A stretch of 64,000 nucleotides of DNA, taken from NCBI RefSeq assembly GCF_029961765.1, contig NZ_CP124681.1, positions 62,001-126,000 of the forward strand, written 5' to 3'. This document shows, piece by piece, positions 54,152 through 62,792 of this stretch. Each line of letters opens with the position of its first letter. The stretch's first letter is position 1. The notes below the pieces were generated by a model. That model worked only from the letters and a program-made list of their open reading frames with translations. It was not told the DNA's origin and did not search any database. The stretch comes from Nocardioides sp. QY071. GTDB taxonomy: Bacteria; Actinomycetota; Actinomycetes; Propionibacteriales; Nocardioidaceae. Made by a program: the position numbers and the translations under genes.

Positions 54152-54216
54152 ATCACCCCACGAACTTCTTCTCCCCCGCTTCGCTCCTCCGAACAAGTTC
54201 GCGGGGACCCCGATGA
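54148..54216 (+). CDS. 22-codon coupled ORF between the AtuA-like and dehydrogenase genes
   Basis: An ATG overlapping the AtuA-like stop opens a 22-residue frame (MNHPTNFFSPASLLRTSSRG, then PR) that ends at a TGA overlapping the dehydrogenase ATG. It fills the gap exactly. It may be a translated bridge for ribosomes or a by-product of a hairpin insertion. No function is recognisable. Confidence 0.3.
   Translation: MNHPTNFFSPASLLRTSSRGPR
54156..54206. repeat. Intra-operon hairpin
   Basis: CCCC-A-CGAACTT (54156-54167) pairs with AAGTTCG-C-GGGG (54195-54206), 11 of 12 positions, around a 27-base loop. It lies entirely in the short gap before the acyl-CoA dehydrogenase gene and overlaps the 22-codon frame. 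It could modulate expression or stabilise mRNA ends. Confidence 0.5.
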
Positions 54217-55364
54217 CCTCGTTCGACCACGGCTGGACCCCCGAGCAGCTGGCGCTCAAGCAGAGCGCCATCGAGTTCACCAAGCGTGAGGTCACCCCGC
54301 ACCTCGACCAGTGGGAGCGCGACGGCGAGCTGCCGCGCGAGCTGCAGAAGAAGCTCGCGCACGCCGGGCTCCTCGGCATCGGCGTCAGCGAGGAGGTCGG
54401 CGGCGACGGCGGCACCCTGGTCGACATCTGCGCCGCGCAGGAGGGCTTCATGGCGGCCGGCTGGTCCGGCGGCGCGATGGCCTCGGCCTTCACGCACGGG
54501 ATCGCGATCCCGCACATCATCCAGAACGGCTCGCCTGAGCTGATCGACGCGTGGGTCCGCCCGACCCTGGCCGGCGACCTGATCGGCTCGATGGCGGTCA
54601 CCGAGCCCGGCACCGGATCCGACGTCGCGAGCATCAGCACCCGTGCGGTCCGCGACGGCGACCACTGGGTGATCAACGGCGCCAAGACGTTCATCACCTC
54701 CAGCGTCCGCGGCGACTTCGTCACCACGGCCGTACGCACGGGCGAGGCGGGCGCGCACGGCATCTCGATGATCGTCGTACCCAAGGGCACGCCGGGCTTC
54801 ACCGTCTCCCGCAAGCTCGACAAGATGGGCTGGCTGGCCTCCGACACCGGCGAGCTGTCCTACGTCGACGTGCGGGTCCCGGTCGGCAACCTGGTCGGCG
54901 AGGAGAACCACGGCTTCTACTACATCGCCGAGAACTTCGTCACCGAGCGGATCTTCCTCGCGCTGATGGGCTACGGCCACGCGATGCGCTGCCTCGACCT
55001 GTCCGTGCAGTACTGCAAGGACCGCGAGACCTTCGGCAAGCCGCTGGTCAAGAACCAGGTGGTGCGGGCCAAGCTGGTCGAGATGCACCGCCAGGTCGCG
55101 GTCGCGCGCGGCTACACGCTCGAGGTCGCGCGGCGCTACGTCGCCGGTGAGAACGTCATCGCGGAGGCCTGCCTGGCCAAGCAGACCGCCGTCGACACCG
55201 CGGTGTGGGTGGCCGACCAGGCCGTCCAGCTGCACGGCGGCATGGGCTACATGCGCGAGTCCGAGGTCGAGCGCCACTACCGCGACGTCCGGCTGCTCCC
55301 GATCGGCGGCGGTGCCACGGAGGTCCTCACCGATCTCGCGGCCAAGCTGCTGGGCTACGCGTGA
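54213..55364 (+). CDS. Acyl-CoA dehydrogenase
   Basis: A 383-residue FAD-dependent acyl-CoA dehydrogenase. Signatures are MAVTEPGTGSDVASISTRA, the FAD loop ...RETFGKPLVKNQ, and VQLHGGMGYMRESEVERHYRDVRLLPIGGGATEVL. It introduces a 2,3-double bond into an acyl-CoA, probably before the carboxylase step. The start follows a hairpin and overlaps a small ORF. Its stop overlaps the next ATG (TGATG). In M. tuberculosis, as I recall, fadE13 is similarly placed by accD2-accA2. Confidence 0.92.
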   Translation: MTSFDHGWTPEQLALKQSAIEFTKREVTPHLDQWERDGELPRELQKKLAHAGLLGIGVSEEVGGDGGTLVDICAAQEGFMAAGWSGGAMASAFTHGIAIPHIIQNGSPELIDAWVRPTLAGDLIGSMAVTEPGTGSDVASISTRAVRDGDHWVINGAKTFITSSVRGDFVTTAVRTGEAGAHGISMIVVPKGTPGFTVSRKLDKMGWLASDTGELSYVDVRVPVGNLVGEENHGFYYIAENFVTERIFLALMGYGHAMRCLDLSVQYCKDRETFGKPLVKNQVVRAKLVEMHRQVAVARGYTLEVARRYVAGENVIAEACLAKQTAVDTAVWVADQAVQLHGGMGYMRESEVERHYRDVRLLPIGGGATEVLTDLAAKLLGYA

Positions 55365-55834
55365 TGGGCCTGCTGAAGCCGCTCGGCGGCGAGGTGACGG
55401 TGCACATGAAGGCGCCGGTCGAGGACGTCTGGGCGCTGGTCAGCGACGTCACCCGGATCGGTGAGTTCTCGCCCGAGACCTTCGAGGCCACCTGGACCCA
55501 CGGCGCCACCGGACCCGTGGCCGGCGCCCGGTTCAAGGGACACGTCAAGCGCAACGGCGTCGGGCCCGTCTACTGGACGCCCTGCACGGTCACCAAGGCC
55601 GTCGAGAACGAGGTGTTCGAGTTCGCGGTCGGGCTCGACGGCAACGCCCTCAACACGTGGGGCTACCGGATGCAGCCCGAGAACGGCGGCACGAGCGTCA
55701 CGGAGTACTTCCGGCTCACGCCGGCCTGGTTCATGCGCGGCTACTGGCTGCTGCTGGGCCGGCTGCGCGGCAAGACCAATGAGCGCGGCATGCGCACGAC
55801 CCTGGAGAGGATGAAGGCGGTGGTGGAGGCATGA
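55364..55834 (+). CDS. SRPBCC (START-like) domain protein
   Basis: A 156-residue polyketide-cyclase-like protein (GGEVTVHMKAPVEDVWALVSDVTRIGEFSPETFEATW at the N-terminus). The fold forms a deep hydrophobic cavity that binds lipids or ring compounds. Embedded between the dehydrogenase and carboxylase genes with overlaps at both ends, it may carry or tune the acyl substrate. No catalytic residue can be named. Confidence 0.82.
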   Translation: MGLLKPLGGEVTVHMKAPVEDVWALVSDVTRIGEFSPETFEATWTHGATGPVAGARFKGHVKRNGVGPVYWTPCTVTKAVENEVFEFAVGLDGNALNTWGYRMQPENGGTSVTEYFRLTPAWFMRGYWLLLGRLRGKTNERGMRTTLERMKAVVEA

Positions 55835-57423
55835 CCACGACACAGACCCCCGAGCAGGAGCGGCGCGCGGCCATGGAGGCCAAGATCGCCGACCTGCACG
55901 CGGAGCAGGAGAAGGCGGTCGAGGCCGGTGGCAAGTACGTCGCCCGGCATCGTGAGCGCGGCAAGCTCACCGCCCGCGAGCGGATCGAGCTGCTCGTCGA
56001 CGAGGGCTCCGCGTTCCTCGAGCTGATGCCGCTGGCCGGCTGGGGCAGCGACTTCGCGGTCGGCGCCTCGCTGGTGACCGGCATCGGCGTCGTCGAGGGC
56101 GTCGAGTGCCTGATCGTCGCCAACGACCCGACGGTCAAGGGCGGCGCCCTCAACCCGTGGTCGCTCAAGAAGTCCTTCCGGGCGGCCGAGATCGCCGAGA
56201 AGAACTTCCTCCCGACGATCAACCTCACCGAGTCCGGCGGCGCGGACCTGCCCACCCAGAAGGAGATCTTCATCCCCGGCGGCCGCGGGTTCCGCGACCT
56301 CACCCGGGCCAGCGCCCGCAAGCAGCCCACCATCTCGGTGGTCTTCGGCAACTCCACCGCGGGTGGCGCGTACGTGCCCGGCATGAGCGACTACGTGATC
56401 ATGGTCAAGGAGCAGGCCAAGGTGTTCCTGGCCGGCCCGCCGCTGGTGAAGATGGCCACCGGCGAGGAGTCCGACGACGAGACCCTCGGCGGCGCCGAGA
56501 TGCACTCGCGGATCTCCGGCTCCTCCGACTTCCTCGCCGTCGACGAGCACGACGCGATCCGGCTCGCCCGTCGTACCGTCGCCCGGCTCAACTGGCGCAA
56601 GCAGGGTGCCGTCCCCGCCGCGACCTACGCCGAGCCGGACCTCGACCCCGAGGACCTGCTCGACCTGATCCCCACCGACCTCAAGGAGCCCTTCGACCCG
56701 CGCGAGGCGATCCTGCGCATCGTCGACGGGACCGGCCCCGGCAACGAGGTCCCCTTCGACGAGTTCAAGCCGCTCTACGGCTCGGCGCTGTGCGTGGGCT
56801 GGGCCCAGCTGCACGGTCACCCGATCGGCATCCTCGCCAACGCCCGCGGCGTGCTGATGAGCGAGGAGGCCCAGAAGGCCGCGCAGTTCATCCAGCTGGC
56901 GAACCAGAAGGACACGCCGCTGCTGTTCCTGCACAACACGACCGGCTACATGGTCGGCGCGGAGTACGAGCAGGGCGGCATCATCAAGCACGGCGCGATG
57001 ATGATCAACGCGGTCTCCAACTCGAAGGTCCCGCACCTGACGGTGATCATGGGCTCGTCGTACGGCGCAGGCAACTACGGCATGAACGGCCGGGCCTACG
57101 ACCCGCGGTTCCTGTTCACCTGGCCCTCGGCGAAGTCGTCGGTGATGGGCCCGGCCCAGCTCGCCGGCGTCCTCGAGATCGTCGCCCGCGAGTCCGCGGA
57201 GAAGAAGGGCCAGCCCTTCGACGCCGAGGGATTCGTCGCGATCAAGGAGATGGTCGAGACGCAGATCGAGGAGCAGTCGCTGCCGTACGTCCTCTCGGGG
57301 ATGGTCTACGACGACGGCGTCATCGACCCGCGCGACACCCGGACGGTGCTGGGCATCTGCCTGTCCGTCATCGACAACCAGCCGATCGAGGGCGCCATGA
57401 ACTTCGGCGTCTTCAGGATGTGA
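55831..57423 (+). CDS. Acyl-CoA carboxylase beta subunit (carboxyltransferase)
   Basis: A 530-residue carboxyltransferase that moves the carboxyl group from biotin to an acyl-CoA. N- and C-terminal halves carry the CoA-binding folds: VVFGNSTAGGAYVPGMSDYVI and the second oxyanion region MGSSYGAGNYGMNGRAYDPRFLFTWPSA. The sequence is close to methylcrotonyl/geranyl-type beta subunits (SLKKSFRAAEIAEKNFLPTINLTESGGADLP) rather than propionyl-CoA carboxylase. The alpha subunit follows directly. Candidate substrates are 3-methylcrotonyl-, geranyl- or related enoyl-CoA. Confidence 0.92.
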   Translation: MTTTQTPEQERRAAMEAKIADLHAEQEKAVEAGGKYVARHRERGKLTARERIELLVDEGSAFLELMPLAGWGSDFAVGASLVTGIGVVEGVECLIVANDPTVKGGALNPWSLKKSFRAAEIAEKNFLPTINLTESGGADLPTQKEIFIPGGRGFRDLTRASARKQPTISVVFGNSTAGGAYVPGMSDYVIMVKEQAKVFLAGPPLVKMATGEESDDETLGGAEMHSRISGSSDFLAVDEHDAIRLARRTVARLNWRKQGAVPAATYAEPDLDPEDLLDLIPTDLKEPFDPREAILRIVDGTGPGNEVPFDEFKPLYGSALCVGWAQLHGHPIGILANARGVLMSEEAQKAAQFIQLANQKDTPLLFLHNTTGYMVGAEYEQGGIIKHGAMMINAVSNSKVPHLTVIMGSSYGAGNYGMNGRAYDPRFLFTWPSAKSSVMGPAQLAGVLEIVARESAEKKGQPFDAEGFVAIKEMVETQIEEQSLPYVLSGMVYDDGVIDPRDTRTVLGICLSVIDNQPIEGAMNFGVFRM

Positions 57424-57428
57424 GCGCC

Positions 57429-59384
57429 ATGATCACCCGAATCCTCGTGGCCAACCGCGGCGAGATCGCCCGGCGCGTGTTCCGCACGGCCCGCCGGCTC
57501 GGCATCGAGACGGTGGCCGTGCACTCCGACGCCGACGCGGACCTGCCGTTCGTGCGGGAGGCGGACGCCGCCGTACGGCTGCCGGGGAACACCCCCGCCG
57601 AGACCTACCTCCGCGGCGACCTCGTCATCGCCGCCGCGCTGCGGGCGGGCGCCGACGCGATCCACCCCGGCTACGGCTTCCTCTCCGAGAACGCCGGCTT
57701 CGCCCGCCAGGTCGCGGACGCCGGGCTCGTCTGGCTCGGTCCCGACCCGTCGTCGATCGACTCGATGGGCTCCAAGATCGAGTCCAAGAAGCTGATGGAC
57801 GCCGCCGGCGTGCCGGTGCTCGGCAACCTGACCGTCGACACCGCGACCGAGGCCGACCTGCCGCTGCTGGTCAAGGCGTCGGCCGGCGGCGGTGGCCGCG
57901 GCATGCGGGTCGTGCGCTCGCTCGGCGAGCTGGCCGGCGAGGTGGAGAAGGCCTCGGCCGAGGCCGAGTCGGCGTTCGGCGACGGCACCGTCTTCGTCGA
58001 GCCGTACGTCGAGCGCGGCCGCCATGTCGAGGTCCAGGTCGTCGGCGACCGGTCCGGGAACGTCGAGGTCTTCGGCACCCGCGACTGCTCGCTGCAGCGT
58101 CGCCACCAGAAGGTGGTCGAGGAGGCGCCCGCGCCCGGCCTGTCCGACGCCGTGCGCACCGCGATGCACGACGCTGCGCGGGCCGCGGCCGAGGCGGTCG
58201 ACTACGTCGGCGCCGGCACCGTCGAGTTCCTCTACGACGCCGACACCGAGCGGTTCTTCTTCCTGGAGATGAACACCCGGCTCCAGGTCGAGCACCCTGT
58301 CTCCGAGCTGATCCACGGCGTCGACCTGGTCGAGCTGCAGATCGCGGTCGCCGAGGGCCGGCCGGTCCCCGCGGTCACCGAGCCGGTCGGCCACGCGATT
58401 GAGGTCCGCCTCTACGCCGAGGACCCGGCGGCGGACTACGCCCCGCAGACCGGGCGGCTGCTCGAGCTCGAGGTCGAGCACGACGACACCTTCGCCCTCG
58501 ACGGCTTCGGCACCCGCCTCGACACCGGCTTCGAGACCGGGGACGAGGTCGGCACCTTCTACGACGCGATGCTGTCGAAGGTGATCACCTGGGCGCCGAC
58601 CCGGGAGCAGGCCGCGCGGTCGCTCGCGCGGGTGCTGGAGAGGGCCCGGATCCACGGCCTGGTCACCAACCGCGACCAGCTCGTCGCGTCGCTGCGACAC
58701 CCGGCCTTCCTCGACCCGGCCGGCCTGGCGACCTCGTTCTACGGCGACCACCCGGAGACCCTCGCGGCCGGGGGCGCCGACGACCTGCTTCCGCTGGTCG
58801 GCGCGGTCGCGCTCGCCGAGCACCGCCGGCTCGCCGCCACGGTGCAGTCCCGGATCCCGGCCGGCTTCCGCAACGTCGTCGCCGCGCCGCGCTCGACCCG
58901 CTTCGGTCTCGGCGCCGAGGAGGTCGAGGTGCTCTGGTACGGCGGCCGCGACGGCTACCGCAGCGCCGATCGCGACGACGTGGTCGTCGTGTCCGCGTCG
59001 CCTTCGGAGGTCGTGGTCGACGTCGACGGGGTGACCCGGCGCTACGCGGTCCGGGTGAGCGGGGATGCCGTGCTCGTCGACGGTCCGCGCGGCGGCGCCA
59101 CGCTCCGCATCGTCCCGCGCTTCGTCGACCCGTCCACCCAGGTGGCCGCCGGCTCGCTGCTCGCGCCCATGCCGGGCAGCGTCGTGTCCGTGAGCGCCGC
59201 CGTCGGGGACGTCGTACAGGAGGGCCAGACCATCCTCGTGATGGAGGCCATGAAGATGCAGCACACCATCGCGGCGCCCTACGCGGGCACCGTCACCGAG
59301 CTGTCGGCGACCGCCGGTCAGCAGGTCGAGGCGGGCGTCGTGCTCGCCGTCGTGGAGCCGGAGAGCTCCGAGGAGGACAACTGA
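57429..59384 (+). CDS. Acyl-CoA carboxylase alpha subunit (biotin carboxylase + BCCP)
   Basis: A 651-residue biotin carboxylase/carrier. The N-terminal carboxylase (ILVANRGEIARRVFRTARRL; ATP-grasp glycine loop KASAGGGGRGMRVV; EMNTRLQVEHPVSE) fills about 1-450; a linker domain follows; the C-terminal biotinyl domain has EAMKMQHTI with biotin Lys609. The ATG at 57429 was chosen; a GTG at 57420 overlapping the beta-subunit stop is an alternative that adds three residues. With the beta gene it forms a complete biotin-dependent carboxylase. Confidence 0.94.
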   Translation: MITRILVANRGEIARRVFRTARRLGIETVAVHSDADADLPFVREADAAVRLPGNTPAETYLRGDLVIAAALRAGADAIHPGYGFLSENAGFARQVADAGLVWLGPDPSSIDSMGSKIESKKLMDAAGVPVLGNLTVDTATEADLPLLVKASAGGGGRGMRVVRSLGELAGEVEKASAEAESAFGDGTVFVEPYVERGRHVEVQVVGDRSGNVEVFGTRDCSLQRRHQKVVEEAPAPGLSDAVRTAMHDAARAAAEAVDYVGAGTVEFLYDADTERFFFLEMNTRLQVEHPVSELIHGVDLVELQIAVAEGRPVPAVTEPVGHAIEVRLYAEDPAADYAPQTGRLLELEVEHDDTFALDGFGTRLDTGFETGDEVGTFYDAMLSKVITWAPTREQAARSLARVLERARIHGLVTNRDQLVASLRHPAFLDPAGLATSFYGDHPETLAAGGADDLLPLVGAVALAEHRRLAATVQSRIPAGFRNVVAAPRSTRFGLGAEEVEVLWYGGRDGYRSADRDDVVVVSASPSEVVVDVDGVTRRYAVRVSGDAVLVDGPRGGATLRIVPRFVDPSTQVAAGSLLAPMPGSVVSVSAAVGDVVQEGQTILVMEAMKMQHTIAAPYAGTVTELSATAGQQVEAGVVLAVVEPESSEEDN

Positions 59385-60550
59385 TGACCATCCCGTTCAC
59401 CGAGTCCGAGGAGCGGGTCGCGCTGCGCGACTCCGTCAAGGCACTCGCCGCGAAGTACGGCCACGCGTACGTCGCCGAGCAGGCCCGGTCGGGCGGCAAG
59501 ACCACCGACCTGTGGAACGACTTCGGCAAGCACGGCTTCATCGGGGTCAACATCCCCGAGGAGTACGGCGGCGGTGGCGGCGGCATGGGCGACCTGGCGG
59601 CGGTCCTCGAGGAGGCGTCCGCGCAGGGCGCCCCGCTGCTGATGATGGTCGTCTCACCGGCGATCGTCGGCTCGATCATCACCCGCTGCGGCACCGAGGA
59701 GCAGAAGCAGCGGTGGCTGCCCGGCATCGCCAGCGGCGAGACCGTCGCCGCCTTCGCCATCACCGAGCCCGACGCGGGCTCCAACAGCCACCAGATCACC
59801 ACCACCGCCACCCGCGACGGCGACTCGTGGGTGATCAAGGGCCAGAAGACGTTCATCTCCGGCGTCGACGAGGCCGACGTGATCCTGGTCGTGGCGCGCA
59901 CCGCCGACGCCAAGACCGGCAAGCTCAAGCCCGCGCTGTTCCTCATGCCGACCGACGCCCCAGGCCTCGAGCGGCAGCACATCCCGATGGAGTTCGTCGC
60001 GCCGGAGAAGCAGTGGACGCTCTTCTTCGACGACGTGCGACTGCCCGCCGACGCCCTGGTCGGCGACGAGGACGGCGGACTGTGGCAGCTGTTCGCCGGC
60101 CTGAACCCGGAGCGGATCATGGGCGCGGCGATGACCTGCGGCCAGGCCCGCTACGCCCTGGAGAAGGCGGTCGACTACGCCAAGACCCGCACCGTGTGGA
60201 AGGACCAGCCGATCGGTGCCCACCAGGGCATCGCGCACCCGTTGGCCAAGGTGAAGATCGAGCTCGAGCAGGCCCGGCTGCTGATGCAGAAGGCCGCCGC
60301 GCTCTACGACGCGGGCGACGACTTCACGGCCGGCGAGTACGCCAACATGGCCAAGTACGCCGGCGGCGAGATCGCCTGCAACGCGCTCGACGTCGCCGTA
60401 CAGACCCACGGCGGCAGCGGCCTGACCACCGAGCTCGGCCTCGGCAACCAGCTCGTCGCCGCCCGCTTGGGCCGGATCGCCCCCGTCAGCCGGGAGATGA
60501 TCCTCAACTTCGTCGCCATGCACTCGCTGGGGCTGCCGAAGTCGTACTGA
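59384..60550 (+). CDS. Acyl-CoA dehydrogenase
   Basis: A 388-residue acyl-CoA dehydrogenase, last of the operon. Signatures are AFAITEPDAGSNSHQITTTATRDGD, GQKTFISGVDEADVILVVART and VQTHGGSGLTTELGLGNQLVAARLGRIAPVSREMI. It differs clearly from the 54213 enzyme, so the two probably act on different intermediates. It overlaps the carboxylase alpha gene by one base (TGATG). A large palindromic repeat follows its stop. Confidence 0.92.
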   Translation: MTIPFTESEERVALRDSVKALAAKYGHAYVAEQARSGGKTTDLWNDFGKHGFIGVNIPEEYGGGGGGMGDLAAVLEEASAQGAPLLMMVVSPAIVGSIITRCGTEEQKQRWLPGIASGETVAAFAITEPDAGSNSHQITTTATRDGDSWVIKGQKTFISGVDEADVILVVARTADAKTGKLKPALFLMPTDAPGLERQHIPMEFVAPEKQWTLFFDDVRLPADALVGDEDGGLWQLFAGLNPERIMGAAMTCGQARYALEKAVDYAKTRTVWKDQPIGAHQGIAHPLAKVKIELEQARLLMQKAAALYDAGDDFTAGEYANMAKYAGGEIACNALDVAVQTHGGSGLTTELGLGNQLVAARLGRIAPVSREMILNFVAMHSLGLPKSY

Positions 60551-60560
60551 GGCGCGGAGG

Positions 60561-60676
60561 GAGTTTCACCGGCCGGCCGGTGAAACTCGCGCTTGGACGA
60601 GGAAGCTTCCTCGTCCAAGCGCCAGTTTTGTCGTCCAACCCCCGCCAGTTTCACCGGCCGGCCGGTGAAACTGGCG
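60561..60676. repeat. Composite palindromic repeat, copy C (P2-P1-P2)
   Basis: P2 (60561-60588, arm GAGTTTCACCGGCC) is followed at once by P1 (60589-60622, arm GCGCTTGGACGAGGAAG), a 20-bp linker containing GTTTTGTCGTCCAACC, and a second P2 with longer arms (60643-60676, arm CGCCAGTTTCACCGGCC). Read on the minus strand, its left part matches copies A and B in order. It may also terminate the acyl-CoA operon. Confidence 0.85.
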
Positions 60677-60708
60677 CGGCGGGCAGCGCGGCGGGGCACA
60701 ATGCCGAG

Positions 60709-61092
60709 ATGCTGCGCCTGCTGCCGCCCCTCCTGGTCCTCATCCTCTGGGTCTACTGCCTGGTCGACGTGATCACCGCGCGCGAGGACAGCGTCCGCAA
60801 CCTCGCCAAGACCTGGTGGCTGCTCATCGTGTTCTTCTTCCCGCTGGCCGGCTCGATCGCCTGGTTCATCGCGGGCCGTCCGGTCACCGAGCGGCCGTTG
60901 ACCCGCGAGCAGGGCGCGGCGCCGAGCTATCCGGAGTACGAGCGCCGCGGCCGCTTCGCCGCCGCGGACCCCGAGAAGGACGAGGAGTTCCTGCGCAAGG
61001 TGCGCGAGCGGGCCGAGGAGCAGCGTCGCGCGCACGAGCAGAGGAAGCGGGAGCAGGAGCGGCGCGAGCAGGAGGGTCCCGAGCCGGTCTGA
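60709..61092 (+). CDS. Small membrane protein with PLDc_N-like domain
   Basis: A 127-residue protein with two membrane helices (LLPPLLVLILWVYCLVDVI; WWLLIVFFFPLAGSIAWFIAGRP) in the layout of the PLDc_N domain found at the start of cardiolipin synthases, and here standing alone, which is common in actinomycetes. The last 60 residues are highly charged and helical (Arg/Glu-rich). Probably a membrane-associated accessory protein of unknown role. Confidence 0.75.
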   Translation: MLRLLPPLLVLILWVYCLVDVITAREDSVRNLAKTWWLLIVFFFPLAGSIAWFIAGRPVTERPLTREQGAAPSYPEYERRGRFAAADPEKDEEFLRKVRERAEEQRRAHEQRKREQERREQEGPEPV

Positions 61093-61136
61093 GCCTGAAT
61101 CAGTCTGTCGCGCGCCGCAACGGGTACGCGGTGAGG

Positions 61137-61619
61137 ATGGACGACGAGGTACTCCACGGCTATCTGCAGCACCACTGGGCGGGATCGACGGCGGGCGTGT
61201 CCCTGTTCCGGCGGGTGGCCCGCACCCACGCCATCGCCACGGTCGCGACCGCCATCGACAGCCTCGCCGACGAGGTCGCCGACGAGCGCGAGACGCTGCG
61301 CCGGATCATGCACGACGTCGGCACCTCCCCGAGCACGCTCGGGACGGTCGCGGCGAAGGCGGGCGCCGAGCTCGGTCGGCTCAAGCCCAACGGCCGGATC
61401 CTCACCCGCGCACCCCTCACGGACCTCGTCGAGATCGAGGCGCTGCGGATCGCGGTCTGGGGCAAGCGCTGCGGCTGGGAGGCGCTGCGCTCGGTCGCCG
61501 ACGACGAACCGCGGCTCGACGCCGCACTCCTCGACGACCTCGTCGCCCGGTCCGACCGGCAGCTCGACCTCCTGGCGCAGCTGCACCTGACCACCGCTCG
61601 CCGTCGGATCGTGTCATGA
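61137..61619 (+). CDS. Helical protein of unknown function
   Basis: A 160-residue soluble protein predicted to be nearly all helix (LHGYLQHHWAGSTAGVSLFRRVARTH; DEVADERETLRRIMHDVG; RSDRQLDLLAQLHLTTARR), compatible with a four-helix ferritin-like bundle. I see no clear ExxH metal pairs. The ATG at 61137 has GTGAGG upstream. It overlaps the epimerase gene (ATGA), so the two are co-translated. Confidence 0.7.
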   Translation: MDDEVLHGYLQHHWAGSTAGVSLFRRVARTHAIATVATAIDSLADEVADERETLRRIMHDVGTSPSTLGTVAAKAGAELGRLKPNGRILTRAPLTDLVEIEALRIAVWGKRCGWEALRSVADDEPRLDAALLDDLVARSDRQLDLLAQLHLTTARRRIVS

Positions 61620-62620
61620 GGGTCGTCGTCACCGGCGCGTCCGGGAATATCGGCAGCGCCGTGATCCGGGAGCTCACCGCCGGCGGCCGGCACGAGGTCG
61701 TGGGCGTCGCGCGCCGTCGCCCCGAGCTGTCCGACCGCGCCGTCGCGGAGGGGTCGGTCACCTGGCGACCCACCGACGTCGGAACCGACGACCTCGACCC
61801 GGTGCTCGAGGGCGCCGACGCGGTCGTCCATCTCGCCTGGAAGTTCCAGCCGACCCACCGCCCGGAGGAGACGTGGCGGACCAACGCCGTCGGCACCCGC
61901 CGCCTGCTGTCCGCCGTACGACGCCAGCGGGTCCCCACGCTCGTCTGCGCCTCCTCCGTGGCCGCCTACTCGCCGGCCCACCACGACGACCTGGTCGACG
62001 AGGGCTGGGAGACCGACGGGTCGTCCGCGGCGGCCTACTGCCGCGAGAAGGCCTACAACGAGCGCGTGCTCGACGCCTTCGAGGCGTCCGGCGAGGACAC
62101 CCGGGTGGTACGGATCCGGCCGGCGTTCGTGTTCCAGCGCTCCGCGGCGAGCGAGCAGCGCCGGATCTTCGGTGGCCCGCTGCTGCGGCCGCGGATGCTC
62201 GACACGCGGCTGATCCCTGCCCTGCCGGTCCCGCGTGGGCTGCGGCTCCAGGCGGTGCACGCGGAGGACGTCGCACGCGCCATCGTCGCCGCGGTCGAGC
62301 GGCCGGTCACCGGGGCGTTCAACCTGGCGGCCGCCGGGGTGCTGCGCCGCCAGGAGCTCGGCGAGATCGTCGGCGCACCGACCGTCGAGGTACCGCCCCG
62401 CCTGGTCAGCGGCGCGCTCGACCTCGGCTGGCTCGCCCACCTGGTCGGCGTGCCCGGCTCGCTCGCGGAAGCGCTGCTCGCCGTACCGCTGCTCGCGACG
62501 GACCGGGCCCGCGCCGAGCTCGACTGGTCGCCGCAGCACACCGCCGCCGAGGCGATCGAGGCGTTCCTGTCGGGGGCCGCCCGGTCGGCCGGCTCCGGGA
62601 TGCCGCCGCTGCACCCCTGA
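61616..62620 (+). CDS. NAD-dependent epimerase/dehydratase family protein
   Basis: A 334-residue extended SDR: GASGNIGSAV at the N-terminus for NAD binding, catalytic Ser in CASSVAAYSP and the Tyr/Lys pair in YCREK. The first 310 residues fit nucleotide-sugar epimerases or related reductases. Substrate unknown. It is coupled to the helical protein upstream and followed by a tandem repeat array. Confidence 0.85.
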   Translation: MRVVVTGASGNIGSAVIRELTAGGRHEVVGVARRRPELSDRAVAEGSVTWRPTDVGTDDLDPVLEGADAVVHLAWKFQPTHRPEETWRTNAVGTRRLLSAVRRQRVPTLVCASSVAAYSPAHHDDLVDEGWETDGSSAAAYCREKAYNERVLDAFEASGEDTRVVRIRPAFVFQRSAASEQRRIFGGPLLRPRMLDTRLIPALPVPRGLRLQAVHAEDVARAIVAAVERPVTGAFNLAAAGVLRRQELGEIVGAPTVEVPPRLVSGALDLGWLAHLVGVPGSLAEALLAVPLLATDRARAELDWSPQHTAAEAIEAFLSGAARSAGSGMPPLHP

Positions 62621-62627
62621 GGGTCTC

Positions 62628-62767
62628 GAGACGGTCGCTGCGCGACCTCCTCGACCGCCGGGGAGACGGTCGCTGCGCGACCTCCTCGACCGACGGGGAG
62701 ACGGTCGCTGCGCGACCTCCTCGACCGCCGGGGAGACGGTCGCTGCGCGACCTCCTCGACCGCCGGT
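62628..62767. repeat. Tandem array of four 35-bp repeats
   Basis: Units start at 62628, 62663, 62698 and 62733, each opening GAGACGGTCGCTGCGCGACC and continuing TCCTCGACCG. They differ by one base in unit 3 and one at the end of unit 4. Each contains the dyad GGTCGC-TGC-GCGACC. The array lies between the epimerase and AEC genes. It has no spacers, so it is not a CRISPR. Confidence 0.85.
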
Positions 62768-62792
62768 GGGCCGCGGGTGATGGGATCGACCC

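Noticed and set aside
36947..60676. Insertion sequences at the palindromic repeats
   Set aside because: Copies are about 70-120 bp, without transposase frames or clear target duplications; I list them as repeats.
62628..62767. CRISPR array
   Set aside because: The repeats abut with no spacers and no cas genes are near.
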